This document shows, one piece after another, positions 1-8,499 of a stretch of DNA of 64,000 nucleotides; the first letter of the stretch is position 1; each line of letters opens with the position of its first letter. Source of the stretch: Patulibacter minatonensis DSM 18081 (GTDB lineage Bacteria; Actinomycetota; Thermoleophilia; Solirubrobacterales; Solirubrobacteraceae); assembly GCF_000519325.1 (NCBI RefSeq), contig NZ_KI912613.1:4111859-4175858 (forward strand). The letters run 5' to 3'. Below the pieces are notes generated by a model that saw only the letters and a program-made list of their open reading frames with translations, was not told where the DNA came from and searched no databases. Both the position numbers and the translations under genes were made by a program.

Positions 1-458
1 AGCGTCGCGCTGCGAAACGGTCGTCGCGGGTCGGAGGCATCGATGACGTGCACGCCTGGATCGCCGTCGGTGAAGCTCGCCGGGAACGAGCTCGGGGTGT
101 ACGTGCAGTGCTTGTAGGTGGGGCTGACCCACGATGCACCCTTGCCCTGATGCTGGCCGACGAGCTCGAGGTTGCACGACGTCCCCGTCTTGCTCGCCCC
201 CCTCCTGCGTTGGTCGATGCTGACCCGGCCCTGCAACCCGGTCTCGGGCCTCGAGCCCGGGCCACACGTGGCGGGAGCCGCCTGACCTGGGGCAACCCCG
301 GGCGTCGCGGCAGTCGCAGCACCTGGATACACGGCGAGGAGACCAAGGAGCACCGCGACCGGCCCGAGCAACCGGCGGGTGGCAGGGACAGAACGCCGAA
401 CGTTGACCCTGACGGACGACGATGAGGCCGGCGGCCCGGAATGTGATGACGAGGACAT
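1..458 (-). CDS. Secreted LVIVD-repeat protein, N-terminal part
   Basis: The reading frame runs off the left edge of the window, so only about 152 N-terminal residues are present. ATG at 458 is preceded by AAGGAG eight bases upstream. The first 50 residues are a Ser/Arg-rich head followed by a hydrophobic stretch (LLGPVAVLLGLLAVYP) and an Ala-rich exit, a classical export signal. The visible mature part ends with GVHVIDASDPRRPFRSAT, which resembles the first unit of LVIVD-repeat beta-propeller proteins. The export call is firm. The LVIVD assignment rests on one partial repeat. Function is unknown. The gene lies downstream of the phosphotransferase in the same orientation, with a 157-base gap. 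Confidence 0.6.
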   Translation of the reverse strand, partial: MSSSSHSGPPASSSSVRVNVRRSVPATRRLLGPVAVLLGLLAVYPGAATAATPGVAPGQAAPATCGPGSRPETGLQGRVSIDQRRRGASKTGTSCNLELVGQHQGKGASWVSPTYKHCTYTPSSFPASFTDGDPGVHVIDASDPRRPFRSAT

Positions 459-615
459 GCGAGCTCCTTCGGGGGCGGTCTGGCTGACACGCCGCGCGGC
501 GGCGAGGCGGCCACGGTGCGCATCTCGAACCTCTCACCCTCTGTGAGCCCTGTCACCATCCTCGCGCGCCAAACGATGTTCCGCCGAGGAGTACGCAGCA
601 TCCGTGGGCCTGGCG

Positions 616-1647
616 TCAGCGCCCGTATCGGTGGTCTGCGGTTGCGTGACCTGCGGCCACGAAGTCGCTGACCATCGTCGGGTCCGCGTAGTACGGGTCG
701 CCGTCGCCCGATTCGTGGCGTCGGCGTCCGTACTCGAAGAGCACGGCCAGACGCCAGAGCGCGAACGCTCCGTACCACGACAGCTCCGAGATGTCGCGGC
801 CTGTCTTCTCGGCGTACCGTGCCGCCAGCTCGCCCGGTGACGGGTAGCCGTCCTCGGTCGTGACCATGCAGAGCCGGGTCAGCGGATGTTCGGGTGCGCC
901 GGGGTACGCCCAGGTCGCGACCAGGTAGCCGAGGTCGGCGAGCGGATCACCGATCGTGCCGAGCTCCCAGTCGAGGACTGCGACGACGGGCTGCTCCTCG
1001 TCGGGCCGGAGCATGAGGTTGCCGATCCGGTAATCGCCGTGCACGATCGTGGACGGGCCGCTCTCCGGAATGGTGGCGCGCAGCCGGCCGCCGAGCTCGT
1101 CGAGCCCCTCGGGCTGCACTCCGCCGTCGATGAGCTTCCCGAGGCGGCGGAGCTGCCGCTCGAGGTAGCCGTCGGCTTTGCCATAGCCCTCCAGTCCCTG
1201 AGCGCGCCAATCAACGGCGTGCAGCGCGGCCAACGCATCGACGAGGCGCTCACCGACGTGACGGCGCGTCGCAGGGTCGGCGTACGGCTCCGGGGTGTCG
1301 TCGGTTAGGACCACGCCGGCGACGTGTTCCATCACGTACATCGGGACGTCCGCGACCACGGGGACGTCGTCGACGCCGAGGACCTTCGCAACCGGCACGC
1401 CGGTCCCGTCAAGCGCCTGCAGGACCCGGGCCTCGCGGAGCACGTCGTGCGCACCGGGCGGCAGTGGCGGCGGCGGCGGACGGCGCACGACGACCCGCCG
1501 GGCCCCGTCGCCGACCAACAGCGTGATGTTCGAGTGGCCGTCGCCGATCGGCCGCATCTCCTCGATGCGCTTCAGCACGCCGCGGTCCACGAGCCACCGC
1601 TCCAGCGCGTCGCGATCGACGGCCGCCGGCACCTCGGTGGCGGTCAT
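616..1647 (-). CDS. APH/ACAD10-like phosphotransferase
   Basis: A 343-residue protein of the aminoglycoside-phosphotransferase (APH) fold. The catalytic loop HGDYRIGN lies near residues 203-210 and the metal-binding DWELG near 226-230, with a glycine-rich loop GDGHSN near 35-40. An Arg-Arg pair sits where many kinases have the ATP-binding Lys, as is common in this subgroup. Close relatives of this type are the kinase domains of ACAD10/ACAD11, which phosphorylate 4-hydroxyacyl-CoA. ATGA overlap with the upstream acyl-CoA ligase makes it the last gene of the P450 operon, so phosphorylation of a hydroxyacid CoA ester is a reasonable inference. Antibiotic resistance is unlikely in this context. 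Confidence 0.8.
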   Translation of the reverse strand: MTATEVPAAVDRDALERWLVDRGVLKRIEEMRPIGDGHSNITLLVGDGARRVVVRRPPPPPLPPGAHDVLREARVLQALDGTGVPVAKVLGVDDVPVVADVPMYVMEHVAGVVLTDDTPEPYADPATRRHVGERLVDALAALHAVDWRAQGLEGYGKADGYLERQLRRLGKLIDGGVQPEGLDELGGRLRATIPESGPSTIVHGDYRIGNLMLRPDEEQPVVAVLDWELGTIGDPLADLGYLVATWAYPGAPEHPLTRLCMVTTEDGYPSPGELAARYAEKTGRDISELSWYGAFALWRLAVLFEYGRRRHESGDGDPYYADPTMVSDFVAAGHATADHRYGR

Positions 1648-3503
1648 CGGGCACCGCCCGTCGGGGTATGCGCCGGCGCGTAGAGCGCGTCGATGTCGTC
1701 GGCGTAGAGCGCCACCACGCTGCGGCGTTTGAGCTTGCCCGTCGCGGTCAGCTCCTCACCCCCCGGCGTCCACTCGGCGGGGACCACCCCGAAGCGCTTG
1801 ATCTGCTCGACCCGCGAGAGCCGGCCGTTGCCCGCGGCGACGATGCGCTCGAGCTCCGCCCGCACGACCGGGTCGTCGGCCAGCTCGGCGGGCGTCGCGC
1901 CCGCCAAGCCGTGGCGGTCCGCGAAAGACCGCAGGACGTCGGCGTCGAGGACGAGCAGCGCGACGTTGTACGGCCGCGCGTCGCCGACGCACACCACCTG
2001 CGCGACAAGCGGGGCACCCAGCTTGATCGCGGACTCGATGTTCGTCGGCGACATGTTCTTGCCGGCCGAGTTGATAATGATGTCCTTCTTGCGGTCCACG
2101 ATCTTCACGTAGCCGTCCGCGTCGAGCACCCCGACGTCGCCCGTGTGGAGCCAGCCGTCCGGATCGATCGCCTCCGCCGTGCGCTCGGGGTCCTTCAGAT
2201 AGCCCGGCGTGATGTTCGGGCCGCGCAGCAGGACCTCGCCGTCGTCCGCGAGCCGCAGCTCGACGCCCGGCAGCGCCGTCCCCGCGGTCCCGAGCTTCAT
2301 GGCGCCGGGCGGGTTGCTCGTGCCGGAGATGCTCTCCGAGCCGCCGTAGAACTCGTTGACCCGCAGTCCGAGCGCATGGAACCGCAGGAGCAGCGCGGCG
2401 GGACACGGGGCGCCGGACATGATCAGCCACTCGGCTTGGTCCAGGCCGATCTCCTCGCGGGCGGCGTCGAACGCGACGCGCGCGGCGTTGGGGACGCCCG
2501 CCTGCGGGTCCTCGAGCGGACCGTTCTCGGCGATCCACGGCATCCGCTCGTCGAGCAGCGCCTCGAGCGCCGCCACACCGTCAGGGCCCGCCGCGCGCGC
2601 GGCCGACGCCTCGGCGGCGACGAGGAGCTTCTCGTAGATGCGCGGGACGCCGAAGAAGCGGGTCGGTCGGACCTCTCGCAGTGCCTCGGCTAGCCGGGGC
2701 ATCTCGGGCAGCAGCGTCTGCGTTGCGCCGTACGCCATGCCCATGTAGTAGCCGAGCAGCCGCTCCGCGATGTGCGCCATCGGCAGGTACGCGACCACGC
2801 GCCCCTCCGGGGAGAGACCGAGCCGCTCGCGAAACGACCGCAGCATGAACATCACGCTGTCGTGCCGGTACTGCACGCCCTTCGGCGGGCCCGTGGTGCC
2901 GGAGGTGTAGACGAGCGTGACGAGGTCCTCCCCCGCCACGATCGACGCACCCTCTCGTGCGTCGAAGGCCGTGTCGCGGCCGCGCTCCACGATTTCGGCG
3001 AGGCCGATCTCGCCCGGCACGGCCCCGGCGGGGTCGACCTCAACCCCGTCCGCGGGGACGATCACCAACGTCTCGACGATCTCAGGCCTGAGGCCGACCA
3101 GTTCGCGCGCGACCGACGCGTACCGCGCGCCGGCGATCACGACCGGTGCCTCGGAGTTGTCGATGTTCTCCAGGATCTGCGTGACTGGTGCGGTGTTGTA
3201 GAGCGAGAACGGGACCGCGCCCAGGATCACGGCGCCCATGTCGGCGACCGGGAAGTCCACATCGTTGTCGAGCAACAACGCGACGGGCTGCCTGGGGCGG
3301 ACGCCAACGGCGTGCAGCCCGGCCGCGAGCTCGGACGCGCCCTCGGCCCATTCCGCGAACGACAGCGACCGCTCCGACCCGTGCTGCCGCACCGCTGTCC
3401 GATCGCCGTATGCATCGACTGCGGCGAAGAACGCCGCCGCCACCGTCGGCCGGTCGAGCACCCGCGTCATCGTTTCCTGTGCCATCGCCTGCTCCTCGGT
3501 CAT
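1644..3503 (-). CDS. AMP-forming long-chain acyl-CoA ligase
   Basis: A 619-residue ANL-superfamily enzyme that would activate a carboxylic acid to its CoA thioester via an acyl-adenylate. The P-loop YTSGTTGPPKGV is near residues 199-210. The C-terminal hinge DRKKDIIINSAGKN is typical of long-chain FadD15/FAA-type ligases. The start at 3503 overlaps the upstream stop as ATGA. An in-frame ATG at 3485 is an alternative. The reading frame stays open upstream to 4013, but that part is a shadow of the neighbouring gene. It is placed after P450, alcohol and aldehyde dehydrogenases, so the substrate is probably the acid they generate. Confidence 0.88.
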   Translation of the reverse strand: MTEEQAMAQETMTRVLDRPTVAAAFFAAVDAYGDRTAVRQHGSERSLSFAEWAEGASELAAGLHAVGVRPRQPVALLLDNDVDFPVADMGAVILGAVPFSLYNTAPVTQILENIDNSEAPVVIAGARYASVARELVGLRPEIVETLVIVPADGVEVDPAGAVPGEIGLAEIVERGRDTAFDAREGASIVAGEDLVTLVYTSGTTGPPKGVQYRHDSVMFMLRSFRERLGLSPEGRVVAYLPMAHIAERLLGYYMGMAYGATQTLLPEMPRLAEALREVRPTRFFGVPRIYEKLLVAAEASAARAAGPDGVAALEALLDERMPWIAENGPLEDPQAGVPNAARVAFDAAREEIGLDQAEWLIMSGAPCPAALLLRFHALGLRVNEFYGGSESISGTSNPPGAMKLGTAGTALPGVELRLADDGEVLLRGPNITPGYLKDPERTAEAIDPDGWLHTGDVGVLDADGYVKIVDRKKDIIINSAGKNMSPTNIESAIKLGAPLVAQVVCVGDARPYNVALLVLDADVLRSFADRHGLAGATPAELADDPVVRAELERIVAAGNGRLSRVEQIKRFGVVPAEWTPGGEELTATGKLKRRSVVALYADDIDALYAPAHTPTGGAR

Positions 3504-4429
3504 TCGCTGGCCGCGAGGTGCTGGACGTAGGAGGTCGGCCAGAGGCACTCCCACTGGCCGTGGCCCGGGGCGCCGTCGATCGTGACGGTGCAGGCGGCCT
3601 CGGTCACCGTCGTGTCGGTGCCGAACGGCATGTTCACCACGGCGTAGCGATCCATGACCATCGCGGTGGTGCCGCCCCGCTCGTCGTCGAACTCGACCTC
3701 GATGTGCCGCTGGGTCATGTCGTCGTCGTAGCTCGCCGACTGCCGCACCCCGGTGAACGCGACCGGTTCGCCGTCCCGCAGCACGTAGCCGTTGACGCCG
3801 AGCTCCCCCCGGGCGATCCAGAGCATCGCGTTCAGGCCGACGCCGTCCGGCGTCTGGGCGCAGAGCCACTTCCAGTGGTGCGGGAAGCGCCAGTTGCGCC
3901 GGCCCCAGGAGTGGTCGCGGTGCACCAGCGTGTCGAAGTCGATCGTGCGGCCGTCGACCTTCAGCGTCCCGGTCGCCCTGCCGGTCTGCTCGAACCGGTC
4001 GATCGCCATCCACTGCGGGCAGCCGACCGGGTTGCGGGTGTAGCTGAACGGCGCGTGCAGGCCGGTGTAGGAGTACTCCAGCGAGACGCCGTCGCCGGCG
4101 TACCGGATCTCGGCGCGCGAGAGCGGCTCGGGCAGGTCGATCTCCAGGCCGCCGACGCGCCAGGCGTCGAAGTCCTGGTCGTCGGGGACCTTGATCCCGT
4201 GCTCCATCTCCAGCGCCAGCGGCTCCGGCCCGGGGCCGAAGACGGCGAGCTGCCGGCCGGCCCAGCCGTTGTGATCGACCATCGTGTAGACCTGCAGCCC
4301 GAGCTGCTCCTCCGGCAGGATCAGGTTCCAGAACAGGCTGTCCCGGCCCTTCACCCCCTCCGGGACGCGGTGGCGGAGGTCGTCCTGGGCGGTGAGCGTG
4401 CTGACGGTCATGGGGTCGTGCGGCGGCAT
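3500..4429 (-). CDS. AttH/CrtC-like protein (DUF7064/7065 type)
   Basis: A 309-residue soluble protein rich in beta-strand, Trp and Tyr, without a signal peptide. The motif FDTLVHRDHSWGRRNWRF in the middle is characteristic of the two-lipocalin-fold family that includes AttH and CrtC-type hydratases. Such proteins often sit beside P450s and acyl-CoA enzymes for terpenoid or steroid breakdown, but their biochemical role is mostly unknown. Here it lies between the ferredoxin and the acyl-CoA ligase and shares ATGA with the ligase. Family placement is from memory of conserved motifs. A hydratase or binding role is inference. Confidence 0.6.
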   Translation of the reverse strand: MPPHDPMTVSTLTAQDDLRHRVPEGVKGRDSLFWNLILPEEQLGLQVYTMVDHNGWAGRQLAVFGPGPEPLALEMEHGIKVPDDQDFDAWRVGGLEIDLPEPLSRAEIRYAGDGVSLEYSYTGLHAPFSYTRNPVGCPQWMAIDRFEQTGRATGTLKVDGRTIDFDTLVHRDHSWGRRNWRFPHHWKWLCAQTPDGVGLNAMLWIARGELGVNGYVLRDGEPVAFTGVRQSASYDDDMTQRHIEVEFDDERGGTTAMVMDRYAVVNMPFGTDTTVTEAACTVTIDGAPGHGQWECLWPTSYVQHLAASE

Positions 4430-4474
4430 CGAGGCGTCTCTTCTTGAGCGAGGAAGCAGGATCCGGTTGGGCTT

Positions 4475-4789
4475 TCAGTTCGAGGCGACGTGCACCGTGA
4501 TGCCGTCGAGCTCGTCGGAGATGACGAGCTGGCAGGAGAGCCGGGAGCGCTCGTCGGCACCCTCGAGGAACTCGAGGAGGTCAGTCTCCTCAGGGTCCGG
4601 CTCCGGCACCCGCGGCGCCCATTCGGGGTCGAGGTGAACGTGGCAGGTCGCGCACGAGCACGAGCCGCCGCACTCGGCCACGATCCCGGGCACGTTCTGG
4701 GCAACCGCGATGTCCATGACGGTGTTCCCGGAGGCGCCCTGGGCGGAGGTCACGACGCCGTCAGCGTCGATGAAGTTGATGGTCGGCAT
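4475..4789 (-). CDS. 2Fe-2S ferredoxin, adrenodoxin/putidaredoxin type
   Basis: A 104-residue electron carrier. The cluster ligands are visible as C40-x5-C46-x2-C49 in ECGGSCSCATC, with the fourth at C86 in LSCQ. An additional Cys44 sits inside the loop. Length and acidic character match the putidaredoxin class that passes electrons from an FAD reductase to a bacterial class I P450. The reductase gene ends 31 bases upstream and the P450 precedes that, so the three form a complete P450 system. Confidence 0.93.
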   Translation of the reverse strand: MPTINFIDADGVVTSAQGASGNTVMDIAVAQNVPGIVAECGGSCSCATCHVHLDPEWAPRVPEPDPEETDLLEFLEGADERSRLSCQLVISDELDGITVHVASN

Positions 4790-4820
4790 ACGAAGGTGTG
4801 GGTCGAGTGGTCGTCAGGAT

Positions 4821-6059
4821 TCAAGCCACGAGCGCAACGGCTCGGAGCGGTGTCTCGGTGTCGGCGAGACGGCGGCGATCGACAGGGACCGCGTCACGGA
4901 TGAGCTTGCGCCCGGCCATGTAGTCGCGTGCGGAGTTGACCGCCTCCACGGCGACGATGCGACCGTCCTTCAGGTGAAAGAGCGCGAACCGGTCCGTTGC
5001 GCGATCACCGCGCACGACGGTCTCCTCCCCCATGTGGACGAAGCCCGCCATCTGCAGTTTGTGGCCGAGCTGATCGGACCAGAACCACGGCACCTCGGTC
5101 GCGGGACGATCGTGTCCGAGCATTGCCGCGACGGCGATGCTCGCCTGCTCCGTGGCGCTCGGGATGCTCTCCAGTCGCACGGCCGCGTCTGCTCCGCGCA
5201 CGAGTCGGCGGGTCGCATCGCCGACGGCCCAGATCGAGGGATCGTCGGTACGCGAGTCCTCGTCGACGAGAACACCGTCGTCGCAGGCGAGTCCCGCATC
5301 GCGGGCCAGTGCATCATCGGCCAGCGCGCCGATCCCGACGAGCGCGACGTCCGCCTCGACGCGCCGACCGTCCCTGAGCTGCACACCCGCAAGGGCACCG
5401 TCGGGCCGGGGCACGAACGCAGCGACCTCAGCGCCGCATCGGACGCCGATCCCGCTGTTGCGGTGGGCCGCCTCGAGGTGCGCCGAGAGCTCCCGGCTCG
5501 CCACCCGCGCGAGCAACCGGTCCTCGCGTTCGATGATCGTCGCGTTGATGCCGTGGGGAGCAACGGCGGCGGCGACCTCGAGACCGACGTACCCGCCGCC
5601 GACCACGACGAGCCGCGTCCCGGGGCGCAGCAGTCCCCGCAATCTCTCGGCATCGGTTGCGGTCCGGAGCTCCACCACTCCGTCCAAGTCGCTCCCGGGG
5701 ACCTTCAGCGGCCGGGATCGGGAGCCGGTGGCCAGGACCAGTGTGTCGTAGCCGATAGTGCCGTGGTGCGCCGTTTGGACGTTCCGATGGCGGCGATCGA
5801 TTCCGACCACCGACACCCCCGACCGCAGGTCGATCCGCTGGTCCGTGTAGAACGACGTGGGCTTCAGCGGCTGGGCGTGCGACTCGCCCAGGAGCGTCTT
5901 CGACAGCGGCGGCCGGTGGTACGGCGCACCGGGCTCGTCCCCGAGGAGCACGATCTTCCCGTCGTACCCCGCCTGCCGAAGCCGTCCGGCGACGGCGACG
6001 CCGCCGTGGCCGGCGCCAACGATGACGACGCGGGAGTTCTCGTTGAGCGGACCGGCCAT
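4821..6059 (-). CDS. NAD(P)H ferredoxin reductase (FAD), P450-linked
   Basis: A 412-residue flavoprotein of the putidaredoxin reductase/rubredoxin reductase family. It has an N-terminal FAD-binding VIVGAGHGGVAVAGRL, a second NAD-binding Rossmann motif VVVGGGYVGLEVAAAV near residue 150, and the FAD-contacting WAVGDAT near 280. It starts at ATG 6059, 12 bases after the P450 stop. It should reduce the downstream 2Fe-2S ferredoxin with NAD(P)H to drive the P450. Confidence 0.92.
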   Translation of the reverse strand: MAGPLNENSRVVIVGAGHGGVAVAGRLRQAGYDGKIVLLGDEPGAPYHRPPLSKTLLGESHAQPLKPTSFYTDQRIDLRSGVSVVGIDRRHRNVQTAHHGTIGYDTLVLATGSRSRPLKVPGSDLDGVVELRTATDAERLRGLLRPGTRLVVVGGGYVGLEVAAAVAPHGINATIIEREDRLLARVASRELSAHLEAAHRNSGIGVRCGAEVAAFVPRPDGALAGVQLRDGRRVEADVALVGIGALADDALARDAGLACDDGVLVDEDSRTDDPSIWAVGDATRRLVRGADAAVRLESIPSATEQASIAVAAMLGHDRPATEVPWFWSDQLGHKLQMAGFVHMGEETVVRGDRATDRFALFHLKDGRIVAVEAVNSARDYMAGRKLIRDAVPVDRRRLADTETPLRAVALVA

Positions 6060-6071
6060 GCGTCGGTCGGC

Positions 6072-7364
6072 TCAGGCCGCGTTGTAGCGCACGGGCAGCG
6101 TCTTGAGGCCGCCGACGAAGTTCGTCTGCAGCCAGGTGGGATCGCCGGTGAGCTCGAACGACGCGACCTTCGGCAGCATCTCCTGCCACAGGATTCGCAT
6201 CTCGAGCTTGGCGATGTGCTGGCCGATGCACATGTGCGGGCCGTATCCGAACCCGATGTGCCGGTTCGGGCGACGCGACGGATCGAACTCGTCGGGGCGC
6301 TCGAAGAGGTCCTCGTCGCGGTTGCCCGAGCCGTAGAGCAGCATCAGGCGCTCCATCGACTCCAGCCGCTGGCCACGGAACTCCGTCGCCTGCGTCGTGT
6401 TGCGCATGAAGTGCTTGACCGGCGACGTGTACCGGATCGACTCGTCGACCAGCCCCGGGATCAGCTTGTCGTCGGCCTTGACCGCGTTCCACGCCTCGGG
6501 GAACCGCATCATCCCGAGCAGGCCGCCCGCGATCGAGGCGGACGTGGTGTCGTGGCCGGCTGCGGCGATCGCGACGTAGTAGCCGTTCTGGATGTTCTGC
6601 GCGAGCGGCTCGCCGTCCAGGGTCGAGTTGGCGATCAGCGACAGCAGGTCTCCCGTCGGCTTGCGGCGCCGTTCGTCCGACAGGGCCGTGAAGTAGTCGT
6701 GGAATCCGTCGATTGCCGTCTTCCACTGCTGGGCTGCGGCGGTCGGGTCCATCGCCAGGCCGGCGGCCTCCTGCTCGTCGGGGTCCTGCGTGCCGAAGAA
6801 GTCCTGCGTGAGCTGCAGCATCAGCGGCTCGTCCTCCTTGGGCACGCCGAAGAGCGACATGATCACGCGCAGCGGGTAGTGCAGCGCGAACTCGCGGGTG
6901 AAGTCCAGTGCGCCGTCGAAGCTGAGGAGCCGCTCGACCGCCTCTTGGGCGTGGCCGCGCATCGCGTCCTCATAGGGCCGGATGCGGGCCGGCATGAACC
7001 AGTCCTTGGTGATGCCGCGGACGGCGGTGTGCTCCGGCGCGTCCATGTAGGTCAGCGAGTCGAGCACGCGGATGGTGCCGCCCGCGAGCATCGTCTGGAA
7101 CTCGTCGCTGGCCTTGTTCTGCAGGATGTTGTTGAGGTCGCCGTTGTGGAAGAGGTCGGCGTTGCGTTCGACCTCCATGATGTCGGCGTGCTTGGTGACG
7201 AGCCAGATCGGGTCGTAGCCCTCGATGTCGGCGCGACCGAACGGCATGTTCGCCCGGAGCCAGGCGTACGCCTCGAGGTAGCTCTCGTCCTTGTAGGAGG
7301 TCGGGAGGACCGCGGCCTTGGCGATGTCGTCCGGGATGACGGGGATGTCCAACTGGGTGCTCAT
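6072..7364 (-). CDS. Cytochrome P450
   Basis: A 430-residue soluble bacterial P450. The heme-ligand loop FGYGPHMCIGQHIAK holds the axial Cys. The oxygen-activation helix has AGHDTT and the ExxR motif is ESIR. No membrane anchor is visible. Start chosen at ATG 7364 (MSTQLDIPV). The 20-residue open extension to 7424 is Arg/Ser-rich and unlikely. It lies between an alcohol dehydrogenase and its reductase/ferredoxin. The order suggests hydroxylation of a substrate which is then oxidised stepwise to an acid. The substrate cannot be read from the sequence; CYP125/CYP142-like sterol or terpene P450s are possible relatives. Confidence 0.95.
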   Translation of the reverse strand: MSTQLDIPVIPDDIAKAAVLPTSYKDESYLEAYAWLRANMPFGRADIEGYDPIWLVTKHADIMEVERNADLFHNGDLNNILQNKASDEFQTMLAGGTIRVLDSLTYMDAPEHTAVRGITKDWFMPARIRPYEDAMRGHAQEAVERLLSFDGALDFTREFALHYPLRVIMSLFGVPKEDEPLMLQLTQDFFGTQDPDEQEAAGLAMDPTAAAQQWKTAIDGFHDYFTALSDERRRKPTGDLLSLIANSTLDGEPLAQNIQNGYYVAIAAAGHDTTSASIAGGLLGMMRFPEAWNAVKADDKLIPGLVDESIRYTSPVKHFMRNTTQATEFRGQRLESMERLMLLYGSGNRDEDLFERPDEFDPSRRPNRHIGFGYGPHMCIGQHIAKLEMRILWQEMLPKVASFELTGDPTWLQTNFVGGLKTLPVRYNAA

Positions 7365-7389
7365 GTGGGTCAGCCTTGGTTTCGGGGGG

Positions 7390-8499
7390 TCAGTCGTGGA
7401 CGAGGACGACCTTCGTCGCCTCACCCCGGTGCTGGGCCTCGACGGCCTCGTTGATGGCCGAGAACGGGAACGTGGTGATCAGGTCCGCGAACGGGAAGCG
7501 CCCGTCGCGGTAGAGCTTCAGCAGCTCGGGGATGAACGTCTGCGGGTCGCTGTCGCCCTCGGTGATGCCCTTGACCGTCAGACCGCCGGCCATCGCCGGG
7601 ATCAGCGGGAGCGCCATGGAGGCGGAGAAGTCGCCCGGGACACCGACGAGCCCGAGGGTGCCGCCAGCCGCCAGGGTGCCGATGATCGACTCGATGACGG
7701 GGACCGATCCGCTGGTGTCGAATGCGTAGTCGACACCGTCGGAGAGGTGCGTTCGTACTTGGTCGGCGAGGTCGCCGTCGCGTGGATCGAGGACGTCCGT
7801 GGCGCCGAGCTTCAGCGCGAGGGCGCGGCGATCGGCCGAGGGCTCGGACACGATGATCGCGGCGCAGCCTCGGACCTTCGCCGCCATCACGGCGGCCAGT
7901 CCGACGGGGCCTGCGCCGACGACCAGGAGCGACGATCCCGTGGGGCAGTCGAGGCTGTTGAAGACGGCACCCGCGCCGGTCTGGATCCCGCAACCGAGCG
8001 GTCCGAGGAGCTCCAGTGGCAGGTCCCGGTCGACCTTCACGACGTTGCGTTCCGTCGCGATGGCGTGGGTGGCGAACGACGACTGGCCGAAGAAGCTCGC
8101 GGTGACGTCGCGGCCGTCCTGGGTTGTCGTCGTGGAGCCGTCGGGGCGGCGGCCGCCGTAATTGCGGGCCGGGAACTGTCCGCAGTACGCCGGATGGTCC
8201 TTCTCGCACGGCCCGCAGTGCCCGCAGCTGTCGAACGACAGGGCGACGTGGTCGCCGACGGCGACGCTCGAGACGTCCGCGCCGACCTGTGCGATGACGC
8301 CGCTGCCCTCGTGGCCGAGGACCATCGGGTACGGCAGTCCGAAGATGCCGTCACGTGCCGCGATGTCGGTGTGGCAGATCCCGATCGCGCGGATCTCGAC
8401 GAGCACCTCCCCCGGCCCCGGATCCGCGAGTTCGACGGGCTCCAGCGCGAACGGTGCCCCTGCCTCATGGGTGACGGCTGCGGTGATGGTGCGGGGCAT
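7390..8499 (-). CDS. Zinc-dependent alcohol dehydrogenase (MDR, aryl/allyl type)
   Basis: A 369-residue medium-chain dehydrogenase. Catalytic-zinc elements are GICHTDIAARDG and GHEGSGVI. The structural zinc lobe is CGHCGPCEKDHPAYC. The NAD-binding motif is VVGAGPVGLAAV. Length and the aligned FG insertion suggest the benzyl/geraniol-type branch. Its ATG overlaps the TGA of the upstream aldehyde dehydrogenase by one base (TGATG). It probably oxidises the alcohol made by the adjacent P450 to an aldehyde. Confidence 0.92.
   Translation of the reverse strand: MPRTITAAVTHEAGAPFALEPVELADPGPGEVLVEIRAIGICHTDIAARDGIFGLPYPMVLGHEGSGVIAQVGADVSSVAVGDHVALSFDSCGHCGPCEKDHPAYCGQFPARNYGGRRPDGSTTTTQDGRDVTASFFGQSSFATHAIATERNVVKVDRDLPLELLGPLGCGIQTGAGAVFNSLDCPTGSSLLVVGAGPVGLAAVMAAKVRGCAAIIVSEPSADRRALALKLGATDVLDPRDGDLADQVRTHLSDGVDYAFDTSGSVPVIESIIGTLAAGGTLGLVGVPGDFSASMALPLIPAMAGGLTVKGITEGDSDPQTFIPELLKLYRDGRFPFADLITTFPFSAINEAVEAQHRGEATKVVLVHD

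Noticed and set aside
1644-4013. Acyl-CoA ligase starting at 4013
   Set aside because: The first 170 codons are the shadow of the AttH-like gene; the ATGA overlap at 3503 is a better start.
4710-7454. A 914-codon open frame on the plus strand
   Set aside because: It is antisense to the P450, reductase and ferredoxin genes, Arg/Val/Asp-rich without any recognisable domain; a GC-driven shadow frame.
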